From JAJTHC01 sp044348005 (GTDB lineage Bacteria; Cyanobacteriota; Vampirovibrionia; Vampirovibrionales; JAJTHC01): a stretch of 64,000 bases of DNA. Shown here one piece after another: positions 17,117 to 24,851 of the stretch. The DNA lies in the NCBI GenBank assembly GCA_044348005.1, contig JBIKTR010000008.1, positions 1-64,000 of the forward strand, given 5' to 3'. A program made the translations under genes and the position numbers. Under the pieces are notes generated by a model that saw only the letters and a program-made list of their open reading frames with translations, was not told the origin of the DNA and ran no database searches. Position 1 is the stretch's first letter. Each line of letters opens with the position of its first letter.

Positions 17117-19453
17117 CTACACCAGTGACGTTGAAAACAATCCTTGGCCAAAGCTTCCCTTCGGCGGTGGCGTCTTCATTTTCAAGACCACCATGCTTTT
17201 CGCCAAAATCGGGAAAAGCGTGTGGGGCATCCATTCCACCTGTTCAAAGCGGGGTACACCATTGGCGGATGCCGTGTCGATCAACACGTCCCACGGGGTT
17301 TGATCGCTACGATGGGTGGGCAGGTAAAACTGTTGGTCCGTGGGTTGATCGTTAATCAGTAATAACACGCTTGAAAAATCGGCGTTGGGGTCTTCGCAAA
17401 ACTTGCGATTGGCTTTGCCGTCAATCAACAGGCCCATGCACCGCAGGCTGGGGTTATGCCAATCTTCAATGGAAAGGGGGTTGCCGGTGGCTTTCCACCA
17501 CGTGACGTCTGGAATACCACTTTTTGGGCTAGGCGTTCCTGTGAAAAAGGTTCGGCGCTTAAAGGCCGCCAAACTCTGCCGAACTTGAATGGCCTTGCAC
17601 GTAAAGTGAAAGAAGTCTCGTTTTTCGGGCTTGTTTTCAAAGTCCCAATCCAACCAAGAAAGTTCGTTGTCTTGACAGTAGGTGTTGTTGTTGCCTTGTT
17701 GCGTTCGGCTTAACTCATCGCCAGCTAGGAGCATGGGCGTCCCCACAGAAAAGAGCAGGGTCGTCATTAAATTACGCTTACGTTGCTGGCGTTCCGCGAG
17801 GATGTCCGCATTTTCGGTTGGGCCTTCGGCTCCGCCATTGTAACTGCGGTTGTCGTTGGTGCCGTCTCGATTCTGTTCACCGTTGGCGTCGTTATGTTTG
17901 CCGTTGTAACTCACCAAGTCTTCTAAACTAAAGCCGTCGTGACAGGTGACAAAGTTCAGGCTATTATACGGGTGCCTGCCGTTATGTTGAAACAAATCAC
18001 TGGAGCCCGCTAAACGTGTGGCCAGTTGATTCAACGTGGCATGCTGTTGGTTCCAAAACGCGCGCACGGTGTCTCGGTAGCGCCCATTCCATTCGGACCA
18101 CCCCAAGGGGAAGTTGCCCACTTGGTAGCCCCCCACGCCCGTGTCCCACGGTTCGGCGAATAGCTTGACGCGTTTGAGTATAGGATCCTGCGCGATGGCT
18201 TGAAAGAAGGCGGATTTGGTGGAAAAGTCAAAGTGTTCGCGCGCCAAAGCAGAGGTTAAATCAAAGCGAAAGCCATCCACATGCATTTCACTCACCCAAT
18301 AGCGCAGGCTATCTAGAATCAGGGTCAAGGCGGGGGTGCTGGTGCTGTCTAAGGTATTGCCACAGCCTGTAAAATCCATGTAAAAACGACTCGCTTCAGG
18401 CACTGTTCGGTAATAGGCGTGATTGTCAATGCCTTTCCAGCTCAGGGTAGGCCCCATGTGGTTGCCTTCACAGGTGTGGTTGTAAACGACATCTAGCACA
18501 ACTTCAATGCCCGCTTTGTGCAAACTACGCACCATGGATTTAAACTCACGGGCGACTTCATGCGGATCTTTGGTCATGGCGTAATACGGGTGGGGTGAAA
18601 AATAGTTCAGCGTATTGTAGCCCCAGTAATTGACCAAGTCAGTGTCTTTGAGGTGAGGTTCGTCAATAAAGGCATGCACAGGCAAAAGTTCAAGGGTGGT
18701 AATGCCCAGTTCTTTGTAGTATTGAATCATCGAATCGCTGCCTAAGGCGGCGTAGGTGCCTCGCATGGGGGTGGGCAAGGCAGGATTCAACATGGTGGTG
18801 CCTTTGACGTGGGTTTCCAGCACAATGGTGTTTTCCATGGGGATGTTGGGGACGGTGTCATCTCCCCAAGAAAAGGCATCGTCTATCACCACGCCTAGGG
18901 GTGCGTAAGGCGCGGAATCTCGGTTGTCAAGCGCATTGTCTTGCTTGGCATGCCCGACTTTATAGCCGTAGAGCACCTCAACATCTTTGACTTGGCGGGC
19001 CACCGCCTTGGCGTAAGGATCCAACAGCACTTTGCGCGGGTTAAAGCGTTGCCCGTGTTCAGGGTCGTAATTGCCGTGAACACGGTAGCCGTAAAGCTGA
19101 CCGGGTTGGATGCCTTCAATATAAATGTGCCACACGTGATTGGTTTTGGTGTGCAGGGGCAGGCGAATCGATTCGCGACGAGATTTCACGCCGTCAAAGA
19201 AGCAGAGTTCCACTTTACTGGCTTGGGACGAAAAAATCGCGAAGTTTACCCCGCACCCGTCGTAAGACGCCCCTAGTGGGTAGGGTACGCCTTTTTGAGT
19301 CATGAGTTCGCCGTATCGTTTTTTGGGAATGCCGTACATGTATGGGTTGCCTATTCTATGCCTATTCTCTCTTGACGGTTTGCTGATGTGAAAGTCGCAC
19401 GATGCCAAAGGCGTCTGGCACGAAAGGACAGTCGTTGAATTACTATACAACAT
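17117..19453 (-). CDS. glgX: Glycogen debranching enzyme / isoamylase-type GlgX
   Basis: Hydrolyses alpha-1,6 branches of glycogen limit dextrins. CBM48 domain near the N-terminus (YPLGASYDGCGVNFAIFSSQASKVEL), then the GH13 barrel: VVYNHTCEGN, DGFRFDLTSALAR with the Asp nucleophile, KLFAEPWDTG with the Glu acid/base, and FVTCHDGFSLEDLVSYN. The 778-residue reading begins with about 35 residues that look unlike the family, and starts at 19339 (MYGIPKKRYG) or at MTQKGVPYPLG are more probable, though no good ribosome site settles it. Monocistronic, implying glycogen storage. Confidence 0.95.
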   Translation of the reverse strand: MLYSNSTTVLSCQTPLASCDFHISKPSRENRHRIGNPYMYGIPKKRYGELMTQKGVPYPLGASYDGCGVNFAIFSSQASKVELCFFDGVKSRRESIRLPLHTKTNHVWHIYIEGIQPGQLYGYRVHGNYDPEHGQRFNPRKVLLDPYAKAVARQVKDVEVLYGYKVGHAKQDNALDNRDSAPYAPLGVVIDDAFSWGDDTVPNIPMENTIVLETHVKGTTMLNPALPTPMRGTYAALGSDSMIQYYKELGITTLELLPVHAFIDEPHLKDTDLVNYWGYNTLNYFSPHPYYAMTKDPHEVAREFKSMVRSLHKAGIEVVLDVVYNHTCEGNHMGPTLSWKGIDNHAYYRTVPEASRFYMDFTGCGNTLDSTSTPALTLILDSLRYWVSEMHVDGFRFDLTSALAREHFDFSTKSAFFQAIAQDPILKRVKLFAEPWDTGVGGYQVGNFPLGWSEWNGRYRDTVRAFWNQQHATLNQLATRLAGSSDLFQHNGRHPYNSLNFVTCHDGFSLEDLVSYNGKHNDANGEQNRDGTNDNRSYNGGAEGPTENADILAERQQRKRNLMTTLLFSVGTPMLLAGDELSRTQQGNNNTYCQDNELSWLDWDFENKPEKRDFFHFTCKAIQVRQSLAAFKRRTFFTGTPSPKSGIPDVTWWKATGNPLSIEDWHNPSLRCMGLLIDGKANRKFCEDPNADFSSVLLLINDQPTDQQFYLPTHRSDQTPWDVLIDTASANGVPRFEQVEWMPHTLFPILAKSMVVLKMKTPPPKGSFGQGLFSTSLV

Positions 19454-19485
19454 TTCACGAAAAAAGGGAAAGTCCTCGTGGTTTG

Positions 19486-19914
19486 TTACATATCTTCGAC
19501 AGGAGCAGTGGCATTAACCGCTTGACGCGCGGGATTCGCTTCCGCCACAGGCGGGGTAGTGGCGGGCGCGCCTTTTTCAAGGGCAGGGAGTTCCTGCGGC
19601 AAAGCTTTTACAGGGGAAGAAGCCGTCGATTTTTGGGCTTTTTTACGCTTTTTACGGGCTTTGGGGCGGGGCGCATACCAAATGTGGCCAATCAAGTAAC
19701 CCAGCACATACATCACACCAGCGCCCAATAGAGCGAGCCCCACAGAATCAGGGTGAGGCAACCCACCTAAAAACTCAGGAAAAATAAACAACACAAAGGT
19801 CAGACTGCCTGCCATGTAGCCCCCCCGCTTGGCCATCTCTTCTTGTAATGCTTTGGGAGAAAGCACGTGTGCTTCTAGGGCGTCTTCTTCTTCATGCGTG
19901 TGTTCTGTCGACAT
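19486..19914 (-). CDS. Small membrane protein with basic, Ala/Pro-rich tail
   Basis: 142 residues from the ATG at 19914 (GAGG just upstream). The longer ORF adds an N-terminus without a ribosome site. Two transmembrane segments (GGYMAGSLTFVLFIFPEFL and SVGLALLGAGVMYVLGYLIGHI) form a hairpin. A cluster RPKARKKRKKAQK follows, which fixes that end inside the cell, then a Pro/Ala-rich tail. The N-terminus is acidic (HTHEEEDALE). No family recognised. It lies upstream of glgX in the same direction with only a 30-base gap to the longest glgX reading. Confidence 0.72.
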   Translation of the reverse strand: MSTEHTHEEEDALEAHVLSPKALQEEMAKRGGYMAGSLTFVLFIFPEFLGGLPHPDSVGLALLGAGVMYVLGYLIGHIWYAPRPKARKKRKKAQKSTASSPVKALPQELPALEKGAPATTPPVAEANPARQAVNATAPVEDM

Positions 19915-20221
19915 CTGCCTCGTCTCCCTATCTCGCGTGGCGTTTAAGGCGAACACGCTTTAGCCGAATGCTTTATTAAAGTGATTTTCAATGAGTGTAG
20001 GTTCCTTTACTATAGCTATTTTCAGGGGAATTGTCTCAATTTTTCGTTAAACTCGATTGATTGCCTGATACCGCTTGGCAAACGTTTGAAGAGATTCTTA
20101 AGTTTTTTTTAATAAATCAGTTCTTAAAAATATGCTACAGTGAAAGATGTGCTAAAATAAAAAAGCCAAAATAAAAAAGTCTATGTTTGAATAATGGATT
20201 GCTTAACAAAGGAACACCCCC
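19915..20221. other. Gap upstream of sodB
   Basis: About 305 bases between divergent genes. A weak promoter candidate for sodB is TTGAAG (20086-20091), 16 bases, TTTAAT (20108-20113). AAAGGAAC lies nine bases before the sodB ATG. AT-rich, no other structure noticed. Confidence 0.35.
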
Positions 20222-20824
20222 ATGACCACTGCAACTGCCTTTACTTATGAAGCCAAAACCTATGCTTCTGAAGGGTACAACGGCCTTTCAAAAGAACAAT
20301 TGGAACAGCATTTTAAGCTTTACCAAGGCTATGTAAACAATACCAATATCGTTGCTTCAAAAATTGCTGCCTTGGTGGAAGCGGGTGAAATCAACACCCC
20401 TGAATACAACGAACTCAAGCGTCGCTTTGGCTTTGAGTATTCGGGCATGCGCTTGCATGAATACTACTTTGGCAATTTAACGCCACAAGGTGGGGGCGCG
20501 TTGTCTGAAGAATCCACGTTGTACCGAAAATTAGTGGAAGATTTTGGTTCCTACGCCAATTGGGAAAAGGACTTTAAAGGCACTGGCTTAATGCGCGGTA
20601 TAGGCTGGGCTGTTTTGTATCAAGATCCCCATTCAAAGCGTTTACAGAACTTTTGGATTAGCGACCATGAAAATGGCCACCCCGCAGGCTTTACCCCTGT
20701 TTTGGTTATGGATGTGTGGGAACATGCCTTTACGGTTGATTACAAACCTACTGAAAAGGGGCTGTATATTGGCGCCTTTTTCAACAACATTGATTGGTCG
20801 GCAGCGGAAGCACGTTTGGTGTAG
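20222..20824 (+). CDS. Superoxide dismutase, Fe/Mn family
   Basis: Dismutates superoxide in the cytoplasm. 200 residues. The four metal ligands are recognisable: His30 (LEQHFKLYQGYVNN), His79 (MRLHEYYFGNL), Asp164 and His168 (VLVMDVWEHAFTVDY). The usual HGKHH run after the first ligand is replaced by HFKLYQ, so this is a divergent branch, and metal preference cannot be read. Good ribosome site (AAAGGAAC). Likely single-gene. A ferredoxin follows 160 bases later with its own leader. Confidence 0.92.
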   Translation: MTTATAFTYEAKTYASEGYNGLSKEQLEQHFKLYQGYVNNTNIVASKIAALVEAGEINTPEYNELKRRFGFEYSGMRLHEYYFGNLTPQGGGALSEESTLYRKLVEDFGSYANWEKDFKGTGLMRGIGWAVLYQDPHSKRLQNFWISDHENGHPAGFTPVLVMDVWEHAFTVDYKPTEKGLYIGAFFNNIDWSAAEARLV

Positions 20825-20984
20825 TGCGTGCTTGCACACCTATGGTAGAAAATGTATTTTTTTGAAAAAGACTTTTTTTTTCAAGTGGGTGTGTTATAAT
20901 GAATAATGTCTGAAATAGATTTTTTGTTGTCTGATAAATATGAAGTGTCTGATTGTTTGGACCTTGAACATGGAGAGTTAAATT

Positions 20985-21233
20985 ATGCCTTTTGTAATTG
21001 GTGAAGCTTGTGTTGGTGTAAAAGACAAAGCCTGCGTCGGCGTGTGCCCCGTTGATTGTATTTACGAATTTGACGGTGAGCCTCAATTGTACATTCACCC
21101 TGATGAATGTATTGAATGTGGCGCATGTGCCCCTGTTTGCCCTGTTAATGCCATTTTTATGGACGGTGAAATGCCCGCGGGTCAAGAAAAATTTGTGCAA
21201 TTGAATGCAGACAAATGCGAAGAACTGGCCTAG
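20985..21233 (+). CDS. 7Fe/8Fe ferredoxin
   Basis: 82 residues. Two iron-sulphur motifs: C9-x7-C17-x3-C21-P, typical of a 3Fe-4S or modified 4Fe-4S site, and C39-x2-C42-x2-C45-x3-C49-P for a 4Fe-4S cluster. The acidic C-terminus ends KCEELA. A low-potential electron carrier in the cytoplasm; partner not evident. GGAG lies nine bases before the ATG, and a TATAAT word occurs at 20894. A strong terminator follows, so it is monocistronic. Confidence 0.93.
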   Translation: MPFVIGEACVGVKDKACVGVCPVDCIYEFDGEPQLYIHPDECIECGACAPVCPVNAIFMDGEMPAGQEKFVQLNADKCEELA

Positions 21234-21284
21234 AAAAATTAGCCTAGTTACGCGCCAAAAGAATTCGCGTTTTGCGCTGAATTT

Positions 21285-21323
21285 AAAAAACCGCCCCTTC
21301 TTACGGAAGGAGGCGGTTTTTAC
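21285..21323 (+). terminator. Terminator after the ferredoxin gene
   Basis: AAAACCGCC / GGCGGTTTT outer stem with an inner CTTC/GAAG pairing, followed by TTTTTA. Strong and nearly symmetric. Confidence 0.88.
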
Positions 21324-21464
21324 GATGACTTGCGGGTGGGCGACTGGCCCTGTGTGTTTGATACTGCGGGAATTACGCTATACTAGGTTTTTTCTTATAT
21401 GTGTTGAATGGAAGAGCATGGACTGATGGAGCTTTTATAGGGTTTTAAAAAGCCGCTGTTTAAT

Positions 21465-22646
21465 CTACCAAATAGAATCCTCGACGGTAGCGGACGCAGC
21501 CGCATCGAAAAACGGTTTCAATTCACCACTGGTGACGGTTTCTTTGGTGTCACCTTCTTCATGATTTTTACTAAAATTAAACTCATAATAAGGCTTGCCT
21601 TCTGTCTTACGTTTTTGAATAAAGGCCGTCATTAGTTCACCAGTGGCGGTTTTAATAATAATGGTGGCTTTGCCATTTTTGTTGGTTGTACTACTTTTGG
21701 TACCTTCCACCACTTTGACGCTACCGCCGTTGACAAGTTCTGCAGAGCTACCAATTTTAACGGCCTTGCCGTCAACGCTTACGTTGCCAGAATCATCCGC
21801 CTTAATGGAGGAACCACTTACCGTGTAGTTTAAACCATCCATGTAAACATTACCGTTAGTGTCTTTGGTCATGTGGACGTTTAAAGTTGAATTTTTGTCC
21901 TTGACTAAGGTGTGTTGACCTGCTTTGGTAATGTCGATCACTTTACCCGTGCGAGCATCCTTAAACTTCGGGTCACCATACCCTGAAAAGTTGACTCGAA
22001 TGACCTCTTTTTTTACGGGGGTTTCGGTTTTAGTTTCGGTTTCGGTTTTAGTTTCGGTTTTGGTTTCGCAGACTTCAGCTTCCGTTTCGGTTTTGCAGAC
22101 TTTGGACTCAGTCTTTGTTTCGCAGACGTTGGGTTCGTCCTTTTTACGCCCAAGTAAGCAGGCTAGAAGGACGCCCCCCCCCCCAATAACCCAAGGCAGC
22201 CAATTGTTCTCTTTTTTCTCAGGTTCACACCTGGGTAGTTCTGGAAGTTGCAGAGGAGTCGGAGGAGTCGGAGGTAGGGGTGGAGTTTGAGGGTAATACT
22301 TGTTGAGGGTCAAGTAAGTATAATAGTTCTTCAAATCAACAGTGGTTTTAGGGGCGAATATTTTAGAACTCGCGTCCGTCACGTTGGCGATTTTAGTTTG
22401 GGTATTCTTCAAACTAGGTGTTCCGCTGGCATATTCAGGGTAATACCCCGACGCAAGTTGGGAGTTATAGGGTTGTTTCAGCATCGTGCTGGTGGCGTTG
22501 CCGTCTAACGGAATACCTGTACCATAGGGGGAAAGACTCCCCACGGCGAAGGTTTCGGCATTATAAGGGTTGATGGATCCAGTGTTAGTAGGGCCTATGG
22601 CTGACCATGGGTCAGGCGTGTTGTAGGGGGACGACGTTGAAATCAT
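21465..22646 (-). CDS. Surface-type protein with membrane segment, G11 tract and Lys-Thr-Glu repeats
   Basis: 393 residues from the ATG at 22646 (AAAGGA upstream). Layout: a Ser/Thr/Asn/Tyr-rich N-terminal half with repeated PYN/PYG words, a single transmembrane segment near residue 155 (NWLPWVIGGGGVLLACLL) followed by RKK, a linker of repeated KTETE/CETKTE units, then a beta-rich domain (YGDPKFKDARTGKVIDITK..., SSIKADDSGNVSVDGKAVKI) that weakly recalls GDPH-type (VWD/DUF1521-like) domains. The four glycines are encoded by an uninterrupted G11 (22174-22184 on the opposite strand), a plausible slippage switch that would remove the C-terminal domain. No family named. Confidence 0.75.
   Translation of the reverse strand: MISTSSPYNTPDPWSAIGPTNTGSINPYNAETFAVGSLSPYGTGIPLDGNATSTMLKQPYNSQLASGYYPEYASGTPSLKNTQTKIANVTDASSKIFAPKTTVDLKNYYTYLTLNKYYPQTPPLPPTPPTPLQLPELPRCEPEKKENNWLPWVIGGGGVLLACLLGRKKDEPNVCETKTESKVCKTETEAEVCETKTETKTETETKTETPVKKEVIRVNFSGYGDPKFKDARTGKVIDITKAGQHTLVKDKNSTLNVHMTKDTNGNVYMDGLNYTVSGSSIKADDSGNVSVDGKAVKIGSSAELVNGGSVKVVEGTKSSTTNKNGKATIIIKTATGELMTAFIQKRKTEGKPYYEFNFSKNHEEGDTKETVTSGELKPFFDAAASATVEDSIW
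22174..22184 (-). repeat. G11 homopolymer inside a coding region
   Basis: Eleven consecutive C on the plus strand, encoding Gly-Gly-Gly-Gly inside the transmembrane segment of the 393-residue protein. One base gained or lost shifts the frame. Confidence 0.85.
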
Positions 22647-23221
22647 CTGGGGATGATCCTTTCTTAGGCGTTTTTTTACAGGGAAATTTGATTGAAGCGG
22701 TAAGCATCGCCACAACATACGGGGCGGGTGTTAAGCAGGGAGAAAAACATAAATAAGTGATTTATGTTTTAATAAACAATTTATAAAGTCTGAAATTGCC
22801 TAATGTAAATAAATTGTTATATTTAAAAAACAATTTATATAAAAACGCCTTCTTTTGGTGCGTCACCCGCTAAAGAAAGAACAAAAAATCTCAAAAATAG
22901 TGGGGTTTGGCGACTGGTCAAACCCCTTAAAAATACGTTATACTGAAAAAGAGTGGCTTTTTTCAACAGGCCTTCACACCCCAGCAAATTCCTTGAAAAT
23001 CGAGTAAAAAAGCGACTTTCGTGGCCAGAAAACAGACTTTCGTGGCCAGAAATCGGACTTTCGTGGCCAGAAAACAGACTTTCGTGGCCAGAAATCGGAC
23101 TTTCGTGGCCAGAAAACAGACTTTCGTGGCCAGAAATCGGACTTTCGTGGCCAGAAAACAGACTTTCGTGGCCAGAAAACAGACTTTCGTGGCCAGAAAA
23201 CAGACTTTCCGACACACGAAA
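22647..23221. other. Gap with AT-rich leader, dispersed repeat and tandem array
   Basis: 575 bases. 22740-22850 is very AT-rich with the palindrome CATAAAT-AAGTG-ATTTATG (22748-22766) and twice-repeated ACAATTTATA words, presumably the promoter zone of the surface-type gene. The remainder is dispersed repeat copy B with its tandem array. ORFs open through the array on both strands because the unit is 21 bp. I do not regard them as genes. Confidence 0.6.
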
Positions 23222-23235
23222 TTAGGGCGTTTCTT
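22885..23235 (+). repeat. Dispersed intergenic repeat, copy B (expanded)
   Basis: Same element as 3210-3386 in the other orientation. It begins AAAAATAGTGGGGTTT, has a GGGGTTTG/CAAACCCC stem, a TTATACTGAAAAAGAGTGG block, ATTCCTTGAAAATCGAGT, the tandem array, and ends CCGACACACGAAATTAGGGC. It overlaps the last codons of the gene at 23222-23608. Confidence 0.8.
23014..23209. repeat. Tandem array, nine 21-bp units
   Basis: The unit is GACTTTCGTGGCCAGAAAACA, alternating with a variant ending AAATCG, in the order A B A B A B A A A, then a partial unit. GTGGCCAG starts at 23021 and recurs every 21 bases to 23189. Each unit contains the palindrome TGGCCA. The period equals two helical turns. Copy A of the host element has a single unit. 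Confidence 0.95.
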
Positions 23236-23608
23236 TATCTTTCGAACACGATAACGTTTCTTTGGCAACATCGTTTTTCACAAGGGCGTGTACAAATTTC
23301 TGCCCCTCCAAAAACTCCACAAAAGAAGGGAAGCGACACAACTCGTCAAAGCCATACATCAGGGCGTCGGCGTCTTCAAAAAAATCGCGAATCCACGCCT
23401 GCACCGCCAAACGCCACGCGTCAAAGGCATCACGGTTGACGACCGCATAGAGGGTTTCAGTACTTTGCCAATCTCCAATAAGTTTAGCTGGGGCTTTTTG
23501 CTTACTTTGAAAGACGCCATCGCCTTGTGTAACAAGGGCTTCAAACGCCCTATTGAAGGCGGTTTCGCTCATTTCTGATTTGCGTTTGGCGTGAATTTCT
23601 AGGCTCAT
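23222..23608 (-). CDS. Unknown protein at the end of the his operon
   Basis: 128 residues from the ATG at 23608, which overlaps the hisH stop as ATGA. Rich in aromatic and acidic residues (FDAWRLAVQAWIRDFFEDADALMYGFDELCRFPSF), no signal peptide, no known motif. Translational coupling to hisH suggests it is expressed with histidine synthesis genes, but it resembles none of them. Its last codons (KETP-stop) lie inside the dispersed repeat, so insertion of the repeat may have replaced the original C-terminus. Confidence 0.65.
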   Translation of the reverse strand: MSLEIHAKRKSEMSETAFNRAFEALVTQGDGVFQSKQKAPAKLIGDWQSTETLYAVVNRDAFDAWRLAVQAWIRDFFEDADALMYGFDELCRFPSFVEFLEGQKFVHALVKNDVAKETLSCSKDKETP

Positions 23609-24234
23609 GGGGAGGCCTTTACTGTTAGATTTTCGAACCAATGGCGCAGTAATTCATGCCCAAAGGCGCCACTTTTTTCGGGGTGAAACTGAAACGCCGT
23701 GATGTTTCCCTGCCGAACGGCCCCACAAAAGGTGGTGCCTTGGTACTCGCTGGCATACAGGACGACGCTTGGCTCGCTGGGTTGGGCATAATAGGAGTTT
23801 ACGAAGTAAACAAAGCCTTCTGGGGCATTTTCTTGCTGGGCTTTAATGTAATTCCAGCCAATTTGAGGCACTTTGGCCCCTTCAACATCCGTGGGAAAAT
23901 GGCGAACGGTTCCCTTTAAAAAGCCCAAACCCGCCACTTCAGGGCTTTCTTCGCTGGATTCAAACAAGACTTGCAAACCCACGCAAACGCCCAAAAACGG
24001 CACTTTTTCGTCCATGACGACTTGGGTTAAAGGGGCCAAAAACCCGCGTTCTTCAAGGCCTTGCATAATGGCCCCAAAGGCGCCGACGCCAGGTAAAATC
24101 ACAGGATGTTTGCCTGATGGGAAAGAGCCGTCGATAGTGCCTTTGAGCACAGTGTAGGGGATCTCGCAGCGTTCTAGGGCGCGCAGTAAACTGCCCACAT
24201 TGCCCCCGCCGTAATGCAGTACTTCTACGAGCAT
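23605..24234 (-). CDS. hisH: Imidazole glycerol phosphate synthase, glutaminase subunit
   Basis: Releases ammonia from glutamine for the HisF cyclase. 209 residues of a class I glutamine amidotransferase: VILPGVGAFG, the nucleophile cysteine in PFLGVCVGLQVLFE, and the His/Glu pair in FQFHPEKSG. The start overlaps hisB by ten bases with GAGG eight bases upstream. hisF, hisA and the other pathway genes are not in the window, so the pathway is split over several loci. Confidence 0.96.
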   Translation of the reverse strand: MLVEVLHYGGGNVGSLLRALERCEIPYTVLKGTIDGSFPSGKHPVILPGVGAFGAIMQGLEERGFLAPLTQVVMDEKVPFLGVCVGLQVLFESSEESPEVAGLGFLKGTVRHFPTDVEGAKVPQIGWNYIKAQQENAPEGFVYFVNSYYAQPSEPSVVLYASEYQGTTFCGAVRQGNITAFQFHPEKSGAFGHELLRHWFENLTVKASP

Positions 24235-24851
24235 TTGGGGGCCTCAAGCGTGCCTTTGGTACTCATTATTTCGCCGTCGGGAAGGGGTGTAAGGGCTTGA
24301 TTTAAGGCTCTTGCAAAGGCCTTAAAAATGGCTTCTACCACATGGTGATCATTGTCTCGATACGGCACATTGACGTGCATTGTCAATGCTAAACCATCCA
24401 CGACGCCTTTGAAAAACTCCCGAAACAAACGAGGATCCACCGTACCGACCAACGCACTTTCAAACGGCGGTACATTCCACACGATATTCCCACGACCGCA
24501 CACGTCTAAGGCGACATCCGCCAGCGTGCCGTCCATCGCAAAGCGAAAACAGCCCGCTCGCTCAATGCCTTTGAAGCTTCCGCCCAAGGCTTTAACGACC
24601 GCCTGCCCAAAGACAATCCCCACATCCTCAATCAAGTGATGCGGATCCACCTCCACATCGCCTGTGGCGTCTACCTGTAGGGTGAATCGCCCGTGCGTAG
24701 CAAGCGTATTCAACATATGATTCAAAAACGGCGATTGCGTGTTCAAGCGATTTTCTTCAGTCGGGGACTTGTCCACAAACAAGGTGAGCTTGATTTGCGT
24801 TTCTTTGGTGACACGTTCAATCGTGGCGGTACGTTGTCTAGAATCTAGCAT
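24225..24851 (-). CDS. hisB: Imidazoleglycerol-phosphate dehydratase
   Basis: Sixth step of histidine synthesis. 208 residues, monofunctional (no HisB-N phosphatase domain). The manganese-binding duplicates are visible: FLNHMLNTLATHGRF, DPHHLIEDVGI, RDNDHHVVEAIFKAFARAL. AGGAG is eight bases upstream of the ATG, and it overlaps the hisC-HAD gene by seven bases. The missing phosphatase domain is of interest because the upstream gene carries a HAD phosphatase domain instead. Confidence 0.96.
   Translation of the reverse strand: MLDSRQRTATIERVTKETQIKLTLFVDKSPTEENRLNTQSPFLNHMLNTLATHGRFTLQVDATGDVEVDPHHLIEDVGIVFGQAVVKALGGSFKGIERAGCFRFAMDGTLADVALDVCGRGNIVWNVPPFESALVGTVDPRLFREFFKGVVDGLALTMHVNVPYRDNDHHVVEAIFKAFARALNQALTPLPDGEIMSTKGTLEAPKCS

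Noticed and set aside
23014..23209. Tandem array resembling a CRISPR
   Set aside because: Units are contiguous 21-mers with no unique spacers and no cas genes nearby. It is a minisatellite.
22835..23271. Long ORFs on both strands through the 21-bp array
   Set aside because: They are open only because the unit is a multiple of three and lacks stops. Four frames are open at once, and none has a ribosome site.
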